DNA of 64,000 nt from Hippopus hippopus (GCA_946811185.2 OX328103.1:25402172-25466171), one strand, 5' to 3'; positions 31,740 through 41,494 are shown, counted from the first letter of the stretch. Notes: a model not told the origin generated them from the sequence alone. A program made the numbers and translations.

Positions 31740-31942
31740 ACTTGAGATTTGTCCATGTTTCACACTTTTGCAACAAATTTTAATGTGGCTCGAACGATGA
31801 ACGTTGTATCCGACTCCGAGGGCGAAGAAAAAATGTGGGAAAAAAAGAAAATGCTGGTTACAAGCATTTTCTCCTTTTCCCAGAATTTTTTCAAAAGCGG
31901 TCTTTTATATGGGGACTGTTTTCATGCTTCCACAGTAGAAAA
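31740..31942 (-). mobile_element. TTAA-hairpin copy, reverse, left end lost
   Basis: TTTTAATGTGGCTCGAACGA, then a stem with the GGTTACAAGC centre. Confidence 0.65.
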
Positions 31943-32027
31943 CTTTTGAAAACATTGCGGGAAAAGGAAGAACTGCTTATTACAAGTACATGTAATTTCA
32001 TACAAGTAGCTATTTGCTTCTTTAAAA

Positions 32028-32219
32028 TCACATACAAAAACCCTTGTGAAAACATTGAGGGAAGATGAGAAAATGCTGGTAACCAGCACTTTTTACATTT
32101 CCCCCAGTGTTTTCCACACTTTCAAAGACAATTTTTATAACTTTAGCAATAAAGAATTTGTTGTGTTCATATGCTTTTTTGCACCAGTCTAACAGTTTGT
32201 TGTGTGGTAAAGTGTTAAT
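32028..32219 (+). mobile_element. TTAA-hairpin copy, forward, left end lost
   Basis: CCCTTGTGAAAACATTGAGG to TGTGTGGTAAAGTGTTAA. Confidence 0.68.
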
Positions 32220-32487
32220 TGAAGGACCATATGTTACAATGACAAATGTTTGCCTGCTGGCAAGGTTATATAAACAGTATTGAACTAGCAATTTTCATTT
32301 GAATATGATTTTTTTCAGTGGTTGAATGCTTACTGCACAGTTTAACTTTACTTCCTCTGTGCTTATAGGAAAACCCCGAAATCTCTAAGGTCAGTTCAAT
32401 TAGAAAACACTGTGACAAAAGAAGGAATTGCTCCATTTGACTGAATGATATCTAGCAGATTATCTTATATATCTTTATAACTTTCCA

Positions 32488-32697
32488 TTAACCCTTTACA
32501 ATATACTCACTAGTTTTGACGACCCTGGGGAAGAAGCCTTATGAAAACAATGTAGGAAAATGAGAAAATGCTGGAAACAAGCATTTTCTCTTTTTCCTAT
32601 ATGTTTTCTATCCTTTAAGAGTCAGGTTTTATCAATTGAACCACACTGTATCTGTCGTCTGCAACAGCTTTCAATTTGTTGTTCTGTAAAGGGTTAA
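32488..32697 (+). mobile_element. TTAA-hairpin copy, forward
   Basis: TTAACCCTTTACAATATACT to TTCTGTAAAGGGTTAA. Part of the right arm is deleted; the next element begins at once. Confidence 0.75.
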
Positions 32698-32840
32698 GGG
32701 TGCATTAGTGGCCAAATATAAACAACTTGGGGGTCAAAATGCAGATATATTTAACTCATACCATTTAAAAGTATGGATATTATTATGAGTCTGATCATGC
32801 GTAACAGTAAAATCTGTCAAAGTTCCAGTCACTGTTAGTT
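32698..32840. mobile_element. Half copy of the foldback element
   Basis: GGCCAAATATAAACAACTTG and CATACCATTTAAAAGTATGG match one arm of 10075-10348. Confidence 0.6.
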
Positions 32841-32844
32841 TGTT

Positions 32845-33058
32845 TGTTTGAGTGGTGTTTTACGCCACTTTCAACATTATTTCAGTCATATCATGGCAAC
32901 AGCTCACATATTCATGTATTTCCTGGGTTTCACTAGGTACTAGGCTAGGGCTCTGAAGTGTCTTGCCCAAGGAAACTCCTGTGAAAAACCCAGTGGAGCC
33001 AGTGAGGCTCAAACCCCGGCCTCCAGGTCATGAGTCCTACACTCCACCACTAATCCAC
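32845..33058 (-). mobile_element. tRNA-derived SINE, minus strand
   Basis: TTTTACGCCACTTTCAACAT, CTCTGAAGTGTCTTGCCCAA, GAGGCTCAAACCCCGGCCTC (complement of a B box), ending in a short A-rich stretch. Confidence 0.72.
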
Positions 33059-33284
33059 ACAAAAAAAATGTAAATGTATTGTATTACTAGAATAAAAGTT
33101 GGCAACTTTTGTTCTAGTTCTACAATACATTTTTCTGTTTTCTTCTTTTCATGTGATTTGTAAATATGTATAGCACACATACATGTTCATGTATCAAGAT
33201 TCTACATGCAGACTGAGTGATAAAGAGTTACAAAAGGTGAAAAAATTTTAGAGCAAAGTGATATGGGTCAAAATATTTATATAT

Positions 33285-33432
33285 TTTTAGCATGTCCAAA
33301 AACCATTCTACCTCATGATTCAGTATGTTCTCAAACAAAATGGATTTTACGGATACTTTATCATGTTATGACTTGCTAGGTATGATGCATCATGGAGATA
33401 CATTAAACTCCCTTTTCCCAGAGAGCCACTCA
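33285..33432. mobile_element. Worn GC-palindrome element fragment
   Basis: AAAATGGATTTTACGGATAC and CATTAAACTCCCTTTTCCCA match the half of the GAGCCATGCTCTG family lacking the inner palindrome. Confidence 0.5.
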
Positions 33433-33972
33433 TACAACAAAATTTCACATTTACTGTATTTCACCTAATTAACGCTACAAAGCGCAATGCAAAATGCCAA
33501 CAGGGGACTCTTATTTCAAAGCCTATTGCCTAAAATTTATGTGCTGTCATATGGTAAGTTAAGTACATGTACTGTACTTTAATAATGGCACAAACCTGGA
33601 TACAAGTTGTACACGTTTATTGATCTGTGTTTTAGTCAGTGCCGACAGCAAAGCTATTGCCATTAAAAAACCTGCTGCATTAATGCAAAATATCAATTTT
33701 ACTGTTGATCATTGTTGATTCATTTGGACATTAAAATAGCATTCACAATTGATGGGACACTAAACAGGATTATGACAATGTTTTAAGTTTATTCATAAAA
33801 TACTGGTCATAAATAATTGTTGTCAGTCTGTGTTTAAAATGTTTGTCACTCCAGTCATCAACTTTAAGGTTAAGGAGGGTTTGAGAGGGACACGTCCAGA
33901 GGCCTATTGAGTAAGCAATATAGTGTGACGCTACTGTTACGAAGGTGGTGTTAATTAGGTTAAATATGGTAC

Positions 33973-34068
33973 CTCTAATTGTAGCTGGTGTTGGGGAACT
34001 CAGTAATGGATTCAAGAGAAGAAATATGGTGTACAAGAATGACAGAGCATTGAATCTCACTGCAGCAC
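33973..34068 (-). CDS. Piezo: Piezo coding exon 2
   Basis: This 96-bp exon is phase 1 at both ends. It encodes AAVRFNALSFLYTIFLLLNP and then LLSSPTPATIR, the second half of the first Piezo blade helix pair (compare RFSGLSLVYLLFLLLLPW in vertebrates). The acceptor is TTTTTTTCAG and the donor GTACCA. The last base G joins GA of exon 3 to make Gly. A GC-rich palindromic mobile element begins only 21 bp upstream of the acceptor. Confidence 0.92.
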
Positions 34069-34090
34069 CTGAAAAAAACATAAAACAATG

Positions 34091-34359
34091 ATATGGCCTG
34101 CAACACCCAAAAAGGGACATTCGGACATTTGCGTAAAGTGTCGTCCCGGATCAGCCTGCGCAGTCCGCGCAGGCTAATCCGAGACGGCACTTTACGGCTA
34201 CTCTAGATTTAGTCCTACAGTAGACTTGCGTGAAACAGAAAATCACACACGATCGGAAAGAGTCGTCTCGGATCAGCCTGCGCGGACTGCGCAGGCTGAT
34301 CCGGGATGACTCTTTACGCAAATGTCCGAATGCCCCTTTTCGCGTGTTGCAGGCCGTAT
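34091..34359. mobile_element. GC-palindrome element (ATATGGCCTGCAAC ends) at Piezo exon 2
   Basis: ATATGGCCTGCAACACCCAA and its mirrored end TTGCAGGCCGTAT, inner arms GGACATTCGGACATTTGCGT and ACGCAAATGTCCGAATGCCC, plus two CAGCCTGCGC-GCGCAGGCT palindromes. It lies directly against the exon 2 branch-point region. Confidence 0.85.
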
Positions 34360-34501
34360 GTGTAACTCTATAACTCCTGAAACAATCTGAAGCAGTCAGA
34401 CAGGATACTATCCTTGTTAAATAGAGTTAATAAATATGGACAAATTTGGTGTTTTTTTTTTCCATTTGTTTGGCCTTTTTAACATCTTTTCGGTAATATT
34501 G

Positions 34502-34752
34502 TGTCTGCCTGTGCACCATGCTTACCTTGAGTTTCATTTACCAGTACTATGCAACATTCTTTTCAAGCCACTCACTGCTTTCCCAGGTAAACATTGTTGA
34601 ACCAATGTTTAGCAGCAAGACAGCAATAAATCCTGTCGGAATAACTATCATCAATCCTCGGAATGAATTTGGCCAAGGAGAGGAATCAAACCAGCAACCT
34701 TTGGGTTTCAAGCCCTGTATGTTACTGATTGAGCTTCTGGGCTCAGTAATAA
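34502..34752 (-). mobile_element. tRNA-derived SINE, minus strand
   Basis: TTTACCAGTACTATGCAACA ... GCAGCAAGACAGCAATAAAT ... GGAATCAAACCAGCAACC and TTTCAAGCCCTGTATGTTAC, the complement of the head. Confidence 0.7.
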
Positions 34753-34766
34753 AAATAGATAAATGC

Positions 34767-34991
34767 TTAACCCTTTACCACACAATCCCAAGTTTAAACA
34801 ACCCTGAGGAAGACAGCTTTTGAAAATATTGTGGGAAAAGGGGAAAATGCTAATAACCTGCATTGTCTCCTTTTCCCACAATGTTTTCTATCCTTTCAAC
34901 AACGATTCCAACCACAGGAACAGCATTTTCTTTATCATCTGTACATGCTGTGGATTCCGACAATTCCAAAGTTATGTTAGGTAGAGAGCTG
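34767..34991 (+). mobile_element. TTAA-hairpin copy, forward
   Basis: TTAACCCTTTACCACACAAT to TAGGTAGAGAGCTGA. The centre is altered to AATAACC. Confidence 0.75.
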
Positions 34992-35195
34992 ATATGTGAA
35001 TAAATTTGAAAACATGGCACAAGGAGAAATTGCGTGTTTCATGTAATTTTCCCTATATTTGCAAAAGGAGCCTCATCGAAGACCAAGAAAGTTGTTTCCA
35101 GATGATGGATGGCTTATATTCTTTTGATGTATGAAAACATCAGCAAGGTTATAATTATGCTGTATTAACATTTCTTAACTTTAACCTCAACTCCT

Positions 35196-35385
35196 AAATA
35201 ACATGCAACAAAATTTTAGCCTTGTACAAAATGACAGCATTTGCAGACTATAAATTGATATTTCTCAAAACATGATATTTATCTTTCAAAGGGTAGGAAG
35301 CATTGTGGTACATGAATAAAATACTGGTTGCCAATTTTGAAAACATTATTGTGAAAGGAGAAATTGCTTATAACTATTAATTCCT
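35196..35385 (-). mobile_element. TTAA-hairpin fragment, reverse, plus a second hairpin type
   Basis: ACATGCAACAAAATTTTAGC through GCATTGTGGTACATG, then GAAAACATTATTGTGAAAGG AGAAATTGC, which belongs to the TTGCTC-core variant. Confidence 0.5.
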
Positions 35386-35417
35386 CTTATAGACACATTC
35401 TTTGTATAAATTAGCTA

Positions 35418-35634
35418 GGCCGGGTAGCTCAGTGGTTAGCATATCCAACTTGTGCCCTGGTGGTTGTGAATTTGATATCCGGTCGAGGCAAACTTTCTTT
35501 GAGGCGATTTTTCACCTCTCACCTCTGATGCATGTGAGAAAAGTAGTCAGTAACTTGGAAAGAAAATTGTGTCAGTACTAGTGTGAGAACGCCAGGAAAC
35601 ACATGCTTAGGTGTACTGACCACCATAATATGAC
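35418..35634 (+). mobile_element. tRNA-derived SINE, plus strand
   Basis: GGCCGGGTAGCTCAGTGGTT (A box) and GTGAATTTGATATCCGG (weak B box), then TTTTCACCTCTCACCTCTGA, GTGTCAGTACTAGTGTGAGA and ACCACCATAATATGACTTAA. It ends flush at the TTAA of the next copy. Confidence 0.72.
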
Positions 35635-35864
35635 TTAACTCATTACCAAACGACAAAATTCTAGTCTTGTCCAAATTGAAGGCATTTGCAGACAACAAAA
35701 TAAATTGGACTCAAAAATTGAAGAATGTTTTGGGAAGGGTAGAAAACATTGTGGGAAAAGGAGAAAATGCTGATTACCAGCATTTCCTCCTTTTCCCACA
35801 ATGTTTTTTAAAAGGCTTCTTTCTCAGTGTCGTGAAAACCAGGGATTGTTTGGGAAAGGGTTAA
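35635..35864 (-). mobile_element. TTAA-hairpin copy, reverse
   Basis: TTAACTCATTACCAAACGAC to GGGAAAGGGTTAA. Good stem. Confidence 0.82.
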
Positions 35865-36008
35865 GCTGTTAATACGGCATTAAACTCCAATACAATACAT
35901 TTATTTGTACAAATAAATCGAAATAAACCTTAGTGCTAAAAGTTATTCACAATAAGAAATGATCAAAAGTTAAAACAAGAGCAAACTTCACATAGCTGTA
36001 ATACATAC

Positions 36009-36081
36009 AGACAAGTAATACCGCTGGCAATAACACCCGATATAATGTGTAACACACAAGTCGTACAACACGGGTGGCCAT
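36009..36081 (-). CDS. Piezo: Piezo coding exon 1 (start codon)
   Basis: The exon encodes 24 residues, from MATRVVRLVCYTL to LLPAVLLV, plus the first base of a Cys codon. It ends at a GTATGT donor. The ATG at 36081 has A at -3 and G at +4, a good Kozak context. The hydrophobic LLPAVLLVC followed by exon 2 matches the Piezo N-terminal first helix, so this is the native start. The 5' UTR runs upstream from 36082. A possible 3' splice site (CTTTCAG) at 36139-36145 suggests the UTR itself is spliced. Confidence 0.92.
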
Positions 36082-36217
36082 CTTGCTTCCTCCTCACTCA
36101 AATCTTCTCACTATTGTCATGGGATTAACATTCTATCTGAAAGTGTAAAAATAAAATCATGTAAAAACTAAACTTGGCAATAAGATACATTTAGCAAAGA
36201 AGAAAAAATTTCATATA

Positions 36218-36420
36218 ACTCTATAACAAAACAATTTGATGTTTTAGCAACCCCAGAGAAAACAGACCTTTGAAAACATTGAGGGAAAAGGAGAAAATGC
36301 TGGTTACCAGCATTTTCTCCTTTTCCCATAGTGTTTTCTATACTATTCAAGACAAATCCCATCATTTGAGCCACATTTAATGTCATCTGCCACTTTTTTC
36401 AATCACAGAAGAGTAGAATT
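36218..36420 (+). mobile_element. TTAA-hairpin copy, forward arms, reverse centre base
   Basis: AACTCTATAACAAAACAATT, perfect centre GGTTACC, right arm to AATGTCATCTGCC. It lies 137 bp upstream of the Piezo start codon, possibly in its promoter or 5' UTR intron. Confidence 0.72.
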
Positions 36421-36830
36421 TGTCTTATACAATGTAGTACTGTATACGTGGATATATACGTGGGTCGAAAAAATTGCGAATTACCGATTACTGACATTTC
36501 ACATACGGAAATGTTGCAAATTCAAGACACTCATTATTTGTCGGTATACTTGTGGTAAAATACCCAAACAGAAGAAATTGCAAATTTTTCAAATTCACGA
36601 AATCGCAATAATTTCCACATTGCAAAAATTTCCACTTAAACAGTAAAAAGTTAATCATGAGATTCCGAACATTCAACATATCAATCACAATAAAGCACAC
36701 AAATTGGTTTTCCACAGACCAGTAAATCTCTCTGTGGCTGCCTGAATCATGCATTGTGCATGACCGAACAAATCACAGTAGTTTTAATCAACTTCAATCT
36801 ATTCTATGTTGTTACCAATTATAAAAATCG
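36421..36830. other. AT-rich sequence upstream of Piezo
   Basis: Contains repeated AAATTGCGAATTAC / CACGAAATCGC motifs (36465-36600) typical of a worn repeat. No exon supported. Confidence 0.35.
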
Positions 36831-36835
36831 TAAAC

Positions 36836-37050
36836 CTACACCACACAATCCCAACTTTTAATGATTCTTGGAAAGCTTTTGAAATCATTATGTGAAAAAG
36901 AGAAAATGCTGATAATTATCATTTTCTCCCTTTCTCACTGTTTTCTACCCTTCCCAAACAAATTTCAATTTTTCAGTTACGTAGATTTTGTTGTCTGCAA
37001 AACAAATCAATTTGGACTATTCTAAAATTTGTCATTTGGTAAATAGTTAA
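36836..37050 (+). mobile_element. TTAA-hairpin copy, forward
   Basis: CTACACCACACAATCCCAAC to TTTGGTAAATAGTTAA. The centre is diverged (GATAATTATC). Confidence 0.7.
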
Positions 37051-37117
37051 ATGGACATTCTAACATGACACATGAATTCGGCTCTATAAACACAGTGCAA
37101 CGAAAGCGTGGTAAAAT

Positions 37118-37180
37118 CTACGTCATTCTATATAGAGTGACGTCATTCTATATAGAGTGACATCATTCTGTATAAAGTAA
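37118..37180. repeat. 20-bp tandem repeat containing a CRE palindrome
   Basis: ACGTCATTCTATATAGAGTG occurs about three times in a row. The junction at 37138-37145 reads TGACGTCA, a perfect CREB-type site, about 1.06 kb upstream of the Piezo ATG. Function is unproven. Confidence 0.55.
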
Positions 37181-37283
37181 GTAAGTAAGTTATACAATGG
37201 AATATAATCCACATCCGCGTTTTTACTCTAAGTATGAACTTGTTTTCCTTTCATTAAGAGTTGGTCATATTAGAATTGAAATC

Positions 37284-37442
37284 ATCTTCTTTCTATCGTG
37301 GTTTATCGTTCAATAAACCACGTTGTGAGTTATGAGGCGCAATGAATAAACCACTCGGGCTATTGCCCCCGTGGATTATTTATTGTGCCTCATAACTCAC
37401 AACTGTGGTTTATTGAACGATAAACCACGATAGAAAGAAGAT
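37284..37442. mobile_element. 159-bp palindromic (foldback) element
   Basis: ATCTTCTTTCTATCGTGGTT, TATCGTTCAATAAACCACGT, GTGAGTTATGAGGCGCAATG are mirrored on the far side with few mismatches around a ~20-bp spacer (CTCGGGCTATTGCCCCCG). The arm itself contains the inner inverted pair GTGGTTTATCGTTCAATAAA CCAC. Confidence 0.75.
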
Positions 37443-37691
37443 TATTTCTTAATTAAACCAGACTTCATCTCCAAAGTTTATTTTTTTAAAGCAAAGACTC
37501 CTAATATTCACTCATGTGCTATGATGGCTTTAAAATTAAAGCATAGATAGAAATGCGTGTAGAAACCATGCTGTATAACCGAGTTACTCATATTTTTTAC
37601 TGAAAAAAATTTCTGTTCTGTAGATAACAGTAAGGCAGTTATTGTACAACAATGGATAACTGCATTTGTTACAAGGTTAAATATCAGTTGT

Positions 37692-37765
37692 CCCAATAGC
37701 TCAGTTGGTCAAGTCATAGACCACTGTTTTGGGGGTCATGGGTTCAAGCCCCATTCTTATTTATT
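37692..37765 (+). pseudogene. tRNA-like sequence (SINE head or tRNA pseudogene)
   Basis: AATAGCTCAGTTGGTCAAGT is a good A box and ATGGGTTCAAGCCCCAT a perfect T arm. The acceptor stem does not pair, so this is not a working tRNA. Confidence 0.5.
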
Positions 37766-37957
37766 TTTCCCCAGCTAGGGGTAAACAGTCACATCCTTAT
37801 GACTTTTCCTGATAGAAACTTTTTCCCCCACCCAAAAATATTTTACAAAAAATATTATTACATTTTTGTACTGTGAATACATATTAAGATGTTTTTTCCA
37901 AAATCTGTAAGAATCCAATCAATAGCTGGTCTTGATTTTATAATTAAAGTTGAATTC

Positions 37958-38230
37958 AACTTTCTACCGGATGACAATATTTTAGATTTACCCAAATTGA
38001 AAGTTACCCTTTACAAGATGAGAAAATTTGAGACTTGTCAAATTGAAGTATTTGCAGACAACAAATTTAATGTTGTTTACATTATGAGATTTGTCTCTAA
38101 GCATGTAGAAAATACTGAGGAAAAAGGAGGAAACGCTGTTAAACCGGCATTTTCTCCATTTCCCACAATGTTGTAAAAAGCCCTTCTCCTGAGGGTCATT
38201 AAAACTTGGGACTGTGTGGCAAATGGTTAA
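37958..38230 (-). mobile_element. TTAA-hairpin copy, reverse, preceded by a fragment
   Basis: A 47-bp left-end fragment (TTCTACCGGATGACAATATT) is followed at 38005 by a copy starting TTACCCTTTACAAGATGAGA and ending GTGGCAAATGGTTAA. Confidence 0.68.
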
Positions 38231-38347
38231 TGTGACTCAAAAACTGAAATTGTCTTTAAAAGGGTAGAAACCAATGTGGGGAAAGGAGGTAACCAGCATT
38301 TTCTCCATTTCCCAAAATGTTTTCAAAAGACTTCTTCATCAGGGTGT
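38231..38347 (-). mobile_element. TTAA-hairpin copy, reverse, left end and part of stem lost
   Basis: TGTGACTCAAAAACTGAAAT, then GGGGAAAGGAGGTAACCAGC and CTTCTTCATCAGGGTG. Confidence 0.62.
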
Positions 38348-38577
38348 TTAACCCTTTACCACACAATCCTGACTTTTAACAACCCTTAGGAAGAAGTCTT
38401 TTGAAAACATTGTGGGAAAAGGAGAAAATGCTGGTAACAAGCATTTTCTCCTTTTCCCACAATGTTTTCTACCCTTCCCAAAACAAATTTGAACCTTTGA
38501 GTCGCATTTGATGTTGTCGTCTGCAAATGCTTTCAATTTGGACTGGTCTGAAATCTTGTCGTTCGGTAAAGAGTTAA
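38348..38577 (+). mobile_element. TTAA-hairpin copy, forward, intact
   Basis: TTAACCCTTTACCACACAAT to TTCGGTAAAGAGTTAA. One stem mismatch (GGTAACAAGC). Confidence 0.85.
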
Positions 38578-39084
38578 AACTCAGGATTGAACTTATCAAC
38601 TAGAAGGTATACATTATCACCTGTACATAGACAGACCAACAAGATCAAAGGAGGACAATGCTCCCTTCACAAATCTGAAGTGTGACTGACTGCAGCTACC
38701 AACATTCCAAAGGTATCCATACTGAGTAATTCTTTTCAGGCAGCAGTAACTCAATTAGCATGTGAATGAAACCTTTAATTCTCTAACTTTTCCATACACA
38801 TATGCAAACAATGAACAAAAAGGAGCACTTGTCTGTTTCAAATGATCTTTCTTTGAGACTTTCATGTTCCCTGTTTTCAATACAACTAAAGAAAGTTGTT
38901 CTCCTAGCCTTCAAATATCCTACCTTTGAGAAATTTGTATTAATATGCAAGAATAAAGTGTGTTGGGTAAATCCCTTCTCAGTAAACAGGACACAGACAC
39001 AGGACCAATGGTTGCTACTACAAAACAGTTACTGAAATATGTGCACTGTGCGAAAAGCTTTTGAATTCTTGACTGATTTAGCAA

Positions 39085-39244
39085 TCCTGAAGAAAAATCC
39101 TGGTAACCAGCCTTCTCTCCTTTTCCCACAATGTTTTCTATCCTTCCCAAAACAAATTTCAATTTCTGAGTAAAATTTATTTTGGCGTCTACTAATGCTT
39201 TGAATTTGGGCTAGTCTACAATTTTGTCATTTGTTAAGAGTTAA
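39085..39244 (+). mobile_element. TTAA-hairpin copy, forward, left stem lost
   Basis: AAGAAAAATCCTGGTAACCA to TTTGTTAAGAGTTAA. Confidence 0.65.
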
Positions 39245-39715
39245 CAATCAAAGCCCTCAAGACTTGCCATCCGTATCAAGCAAAGAGTAACCCAGTTGTG
39301 GGCTATTCAAGCCACTATCATATCCCTTGATAACCCAAAAAAGAAGCATGACTTTGTAGGCAACAGTGTACATAAAGACCAGACTGTACCGAAAGTACAG
39401 CCCAGTCTTGGGTAAACTGTCCAATATCTTAAAAGGATACTTTGTTTGAACCACTTTTACTGTTGCAGAAATAAGGTAATTTCAACTTTAAAATTGGTAC
39501 TTCACATCTTTTTTTTTTCATACGACTTCTGTATATAATATCATATGGTAAGTGCGCAGTTTTGAAAAAATCTGGTTTCTTTTCAAAATGTGACACATTA
39601 TGAGATGATCATCAACAAGATCAGGGTTTTTCATCTGCTTCATTGTTCTTCACATTTATGTTGGACTCATTTCATACAAAAGTTTCATTTTTTTTATTAA
39701 ATTTCATTCATCTGA
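39245..39715. other. Unique intergenic stretch
   Basis: Not part of a recognised repeat. A 64-codon minus-strand frame (39257-39454) lacks matching splice signals and I do not call it a gene. Confidence 0.35.
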
Positions 39716-39924
39716 ACCCTTTTCCAACCGAGAACTTTTTTAAACAACCCTGAGAAGGAAGAAGCATTTGAAAACATTGTGAGGAGGGGGAGAAAAATCC
39801 TTTTCCCACAATATTTTCTACCCTTTCAAAGACTTCCCATCTTTTGAGCCACATTTGTCATCTGCAAATGCTTTCAAATTGGACAAAAATATATTTTGTC
39901 ATCAAGTTTTTGTATAGAGTTAGA
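39716..39924 (+). mobile_element. TTAA-hairpin copy, forward, centre deleted
   Basis: AACCCTTTTCCAACCGAGAA, GTGAGGAGGGGGAGAAAAAT, right arm to TTTGTATAGAGTTA. Confidence 0.62.
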
Positions 39925-40326
39925 TCTAAATAAATCAATTTACATTTTTCACAGGCTACCTGTGGTGAAATAGTTTCTTTTTCATATACAGATATAAGTG
40001 AGTAGACACAACCTTTCCCTTAAAAATGTGGGTTATTCTTTTTTTTTAAAAACGTCTGAAATTAAATCTTATTCTTTACGAGGCAACAACTCTTTTTTTA
40101 CACCCTTCCATACATTAAATCTATTCACAAATATTGCATTTTCAATACCATTCGACATTCATATACCATACCATTTCAATTACTCTATTATAAAGTCACT
40201 GTCGTACTTGACATATCTAACTATATCCTGTTGTTCACAAACATAGATGTATTTTGCAGAAAGTGTGGAGAAGGATCAGCCTGCACACCTGTGCAGTCTG
40301 ATCCTGTTCTACACTTTCTGTTGCTC

Positions 40327-40555
40327 TTAACTCTTTACCAAATGACAATATTTAAGACTCCTCCAAATTGAAAGCATTTGCAGACAATAAATTTAATTTG
40401 AATCAAAAATTGAAATTTGCTTTGGGAATGGGAGAAATCATTGTGGGAAAAGGAGAAAATGCTGGTTACCAGCATTTTCCCCTTTTCCCACAATGTTTTC
40501 AAGAGGCTTTTCTCTTAGGGTAGTGAAAACCAAGGTTTATTTGTTAAAGGGTTAA
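40327..40555 (-). mobile_element. TTAA-hairpin copy, reverse, intact
   Basis: TTAACTCTTTACCAAATGAC to TTGTTAAAGGGTTAA. Palindrome with one mismatch. Confidence 0.84.
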
Positions 40556-40685
40556 AAGAGTTTCCGTCGTGTAAATCCCAATGTCAAATAATGTAACAAA
40601 ATTACTTGGGTTAACACCAACAACTGAAATTCAGCAGGATAAGGGATAAACCTTTACAAATCTAGAGCTATCACTAAACGTGATC

Positions 40686-40992
40686 AATACCCCCCACCAG
40701 CTTCTTGTCACAAAACAGGTCTTTGTCACAGAACGCAGAATGGTTTAGTACAAAAGTAAGAGTTGAAAAAAGTTCAAGGGGAGATAATTCCGCAACAAAT
40801 CGCACCAGGGTCATGAAAATTGCACATGCACAACTTCATATATATAAGAGCACTGTGTGCAAATTTGAGTTCAGTACCTGAAAAACTGTCAGAGTATTTC
40901 GCCAGACAAATTTGTGTCTACGGACGGATGGACAGACAGACAGCCATGGCAATTCCAGTATACCCCCCCTCCACTTCATTGTGGGGGGGTAT
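40686..40992. mobile_element. Element with ATACCCCCC inverted ends
   Basis: AATACCCCCCACCAGC on the left and CATTGTGGGGGGGTAT on the right. Inside, TACGGACGGATGGACAGACA precedes the right end, as in the Helitron-like elements. Confidence 0.55.
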
Positions 40993-40993
40993 A

Positions 40994-41055
40994 ACAATGC
41001 CCTATCCCTGGTTTTAATTATGGTCATTTAATTAAAACCGTGAATAGGGCATTGT
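40994..41055. repeat. 62-bp hairpin
   Basis: ACAATGCCCTATCCCTGGTT TTAATTA and its mirror TAATTAAAACCGTGAATAGG GCATTGT flank an 8-bp loop; three mismatches. Confidence 0.72.
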
Positions 41056-41262
41056 TTTGGAGGCATAAGGATGAATGCTCTCAAAAATATTGTGTGAAAA
41101 TGATAAAATGCCAGGAAACAGCATTTCTTCTTTATAGACAATGTTTTTAACCCTTTTAAATACAGACAAATCCCATATTTTAAACCACATTTAATTTGTC
41201 CTAGACCTGCAATTGATACCAAAATCAACCAGCCAAAAAATTTCCATCTCGTAAAGAGTAAA
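41056..41262 (+). mobile_element. TTAA-hairpin copy, forward, very worn
   Basis: CTCTCAAAAATATTGTGTGA, GCCAGGAAACAGCATTTCTT, AACCACATTTAATTTGTC, CTCGTAAAGAGTAAA. Confidence 0.55.
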
Positions 41263-41267
41263 AGAAT

Positions 41268-41494
41268 TTAACCCTTTACTGCACAATGCAGACTTATAAC
41301 AACCCTAGAAAAGAAGCCTTATGAAAACATTGTAGGAAAAGGAGAAAATGCTGGTAACCAGCATTTTCTCCTTTTCCCACAATGTTTTCTACCCTTTCAA
41401 AGATTGAAATCATCATTTTGGCCACATTTAAATTGTTGTCTACCAATGCTTTCAATTTGGACTAGGCTAAAATTTTGTCATCTGGTAAAGGGTT
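41268..41494 (+). mobile_element. TTAA-hairpin copy, forward
   Basis: TTAACCCTTTACTGCACAAT to CTGGTAAAGGGTTTA. One mismatch in the stem. Confidence 0.83.

Larger units (their letters stand above)
4424..36081 (-). other. Piezo: Piezo mechanosensitive channel gene, 5' part (seven coding exons)
   Basis: Gene span, minus strand, truncated by the left window edge. Coding exons are 36009-36081, 33973-34068, 31313-31444, 16016-16058, 13676-14110, 12617-12776 and 4424-4498. Every intron is GT-AG and the phases (1,1,1,2,2,0) match, giving about 338 residues without a stop. Seen: alternating hydrophobic helices, and landmarks such as LRIVFVVGLLGTLAH, VRLVLPDVLVFLVG and VSEWPWFVNPVFLLLLYF. Known: Piezo proteins are ~2,500-residue trimeric mechanically gated cation channels of the plasma membrane whose N-terminal blade is built of four-helix units. 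The order of segments here follows vertebrate PIEZO1 from residue 1 (LLLP start, SLVYLLFLLLLP, HTGRLL, GPSC, RLVAPDLGIL, LDWPVYASPGVLLLL). The remaining ~2,000 residues should lie to the left. Introns are 0.9 to 15.3 kb and full of mobile DNA. Confidence 0.93.

Noticed and set aside
35635..35864. Recurring open frames with peptides such as VENIVGKGENAGYQHFLLF across the window (for example 27320-27853, 28530-28748, 35667-35864, 60020-60295).
   Set aside because: They are translations of the TTAA-hairpin palindrome; the same peptide appears on both strands wherever a copy lies. There is no shared start, no conserved reading beyond the repeat, and many are broken.
37692..37765. A tRNA gene.
   Set aside because: A box and T arm are good but the acceptor stem does not pair, so it is a tRNA-like SINE head or pseudogene.
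39257..39454. Possible exon or small protein on the minus strand (KILDSLPKTGLYFRYSLVFM).
   Set aside because: No donor or acceptor pair fits, no family recognised, and no neighbouring coding exon; chance is likely at this length.
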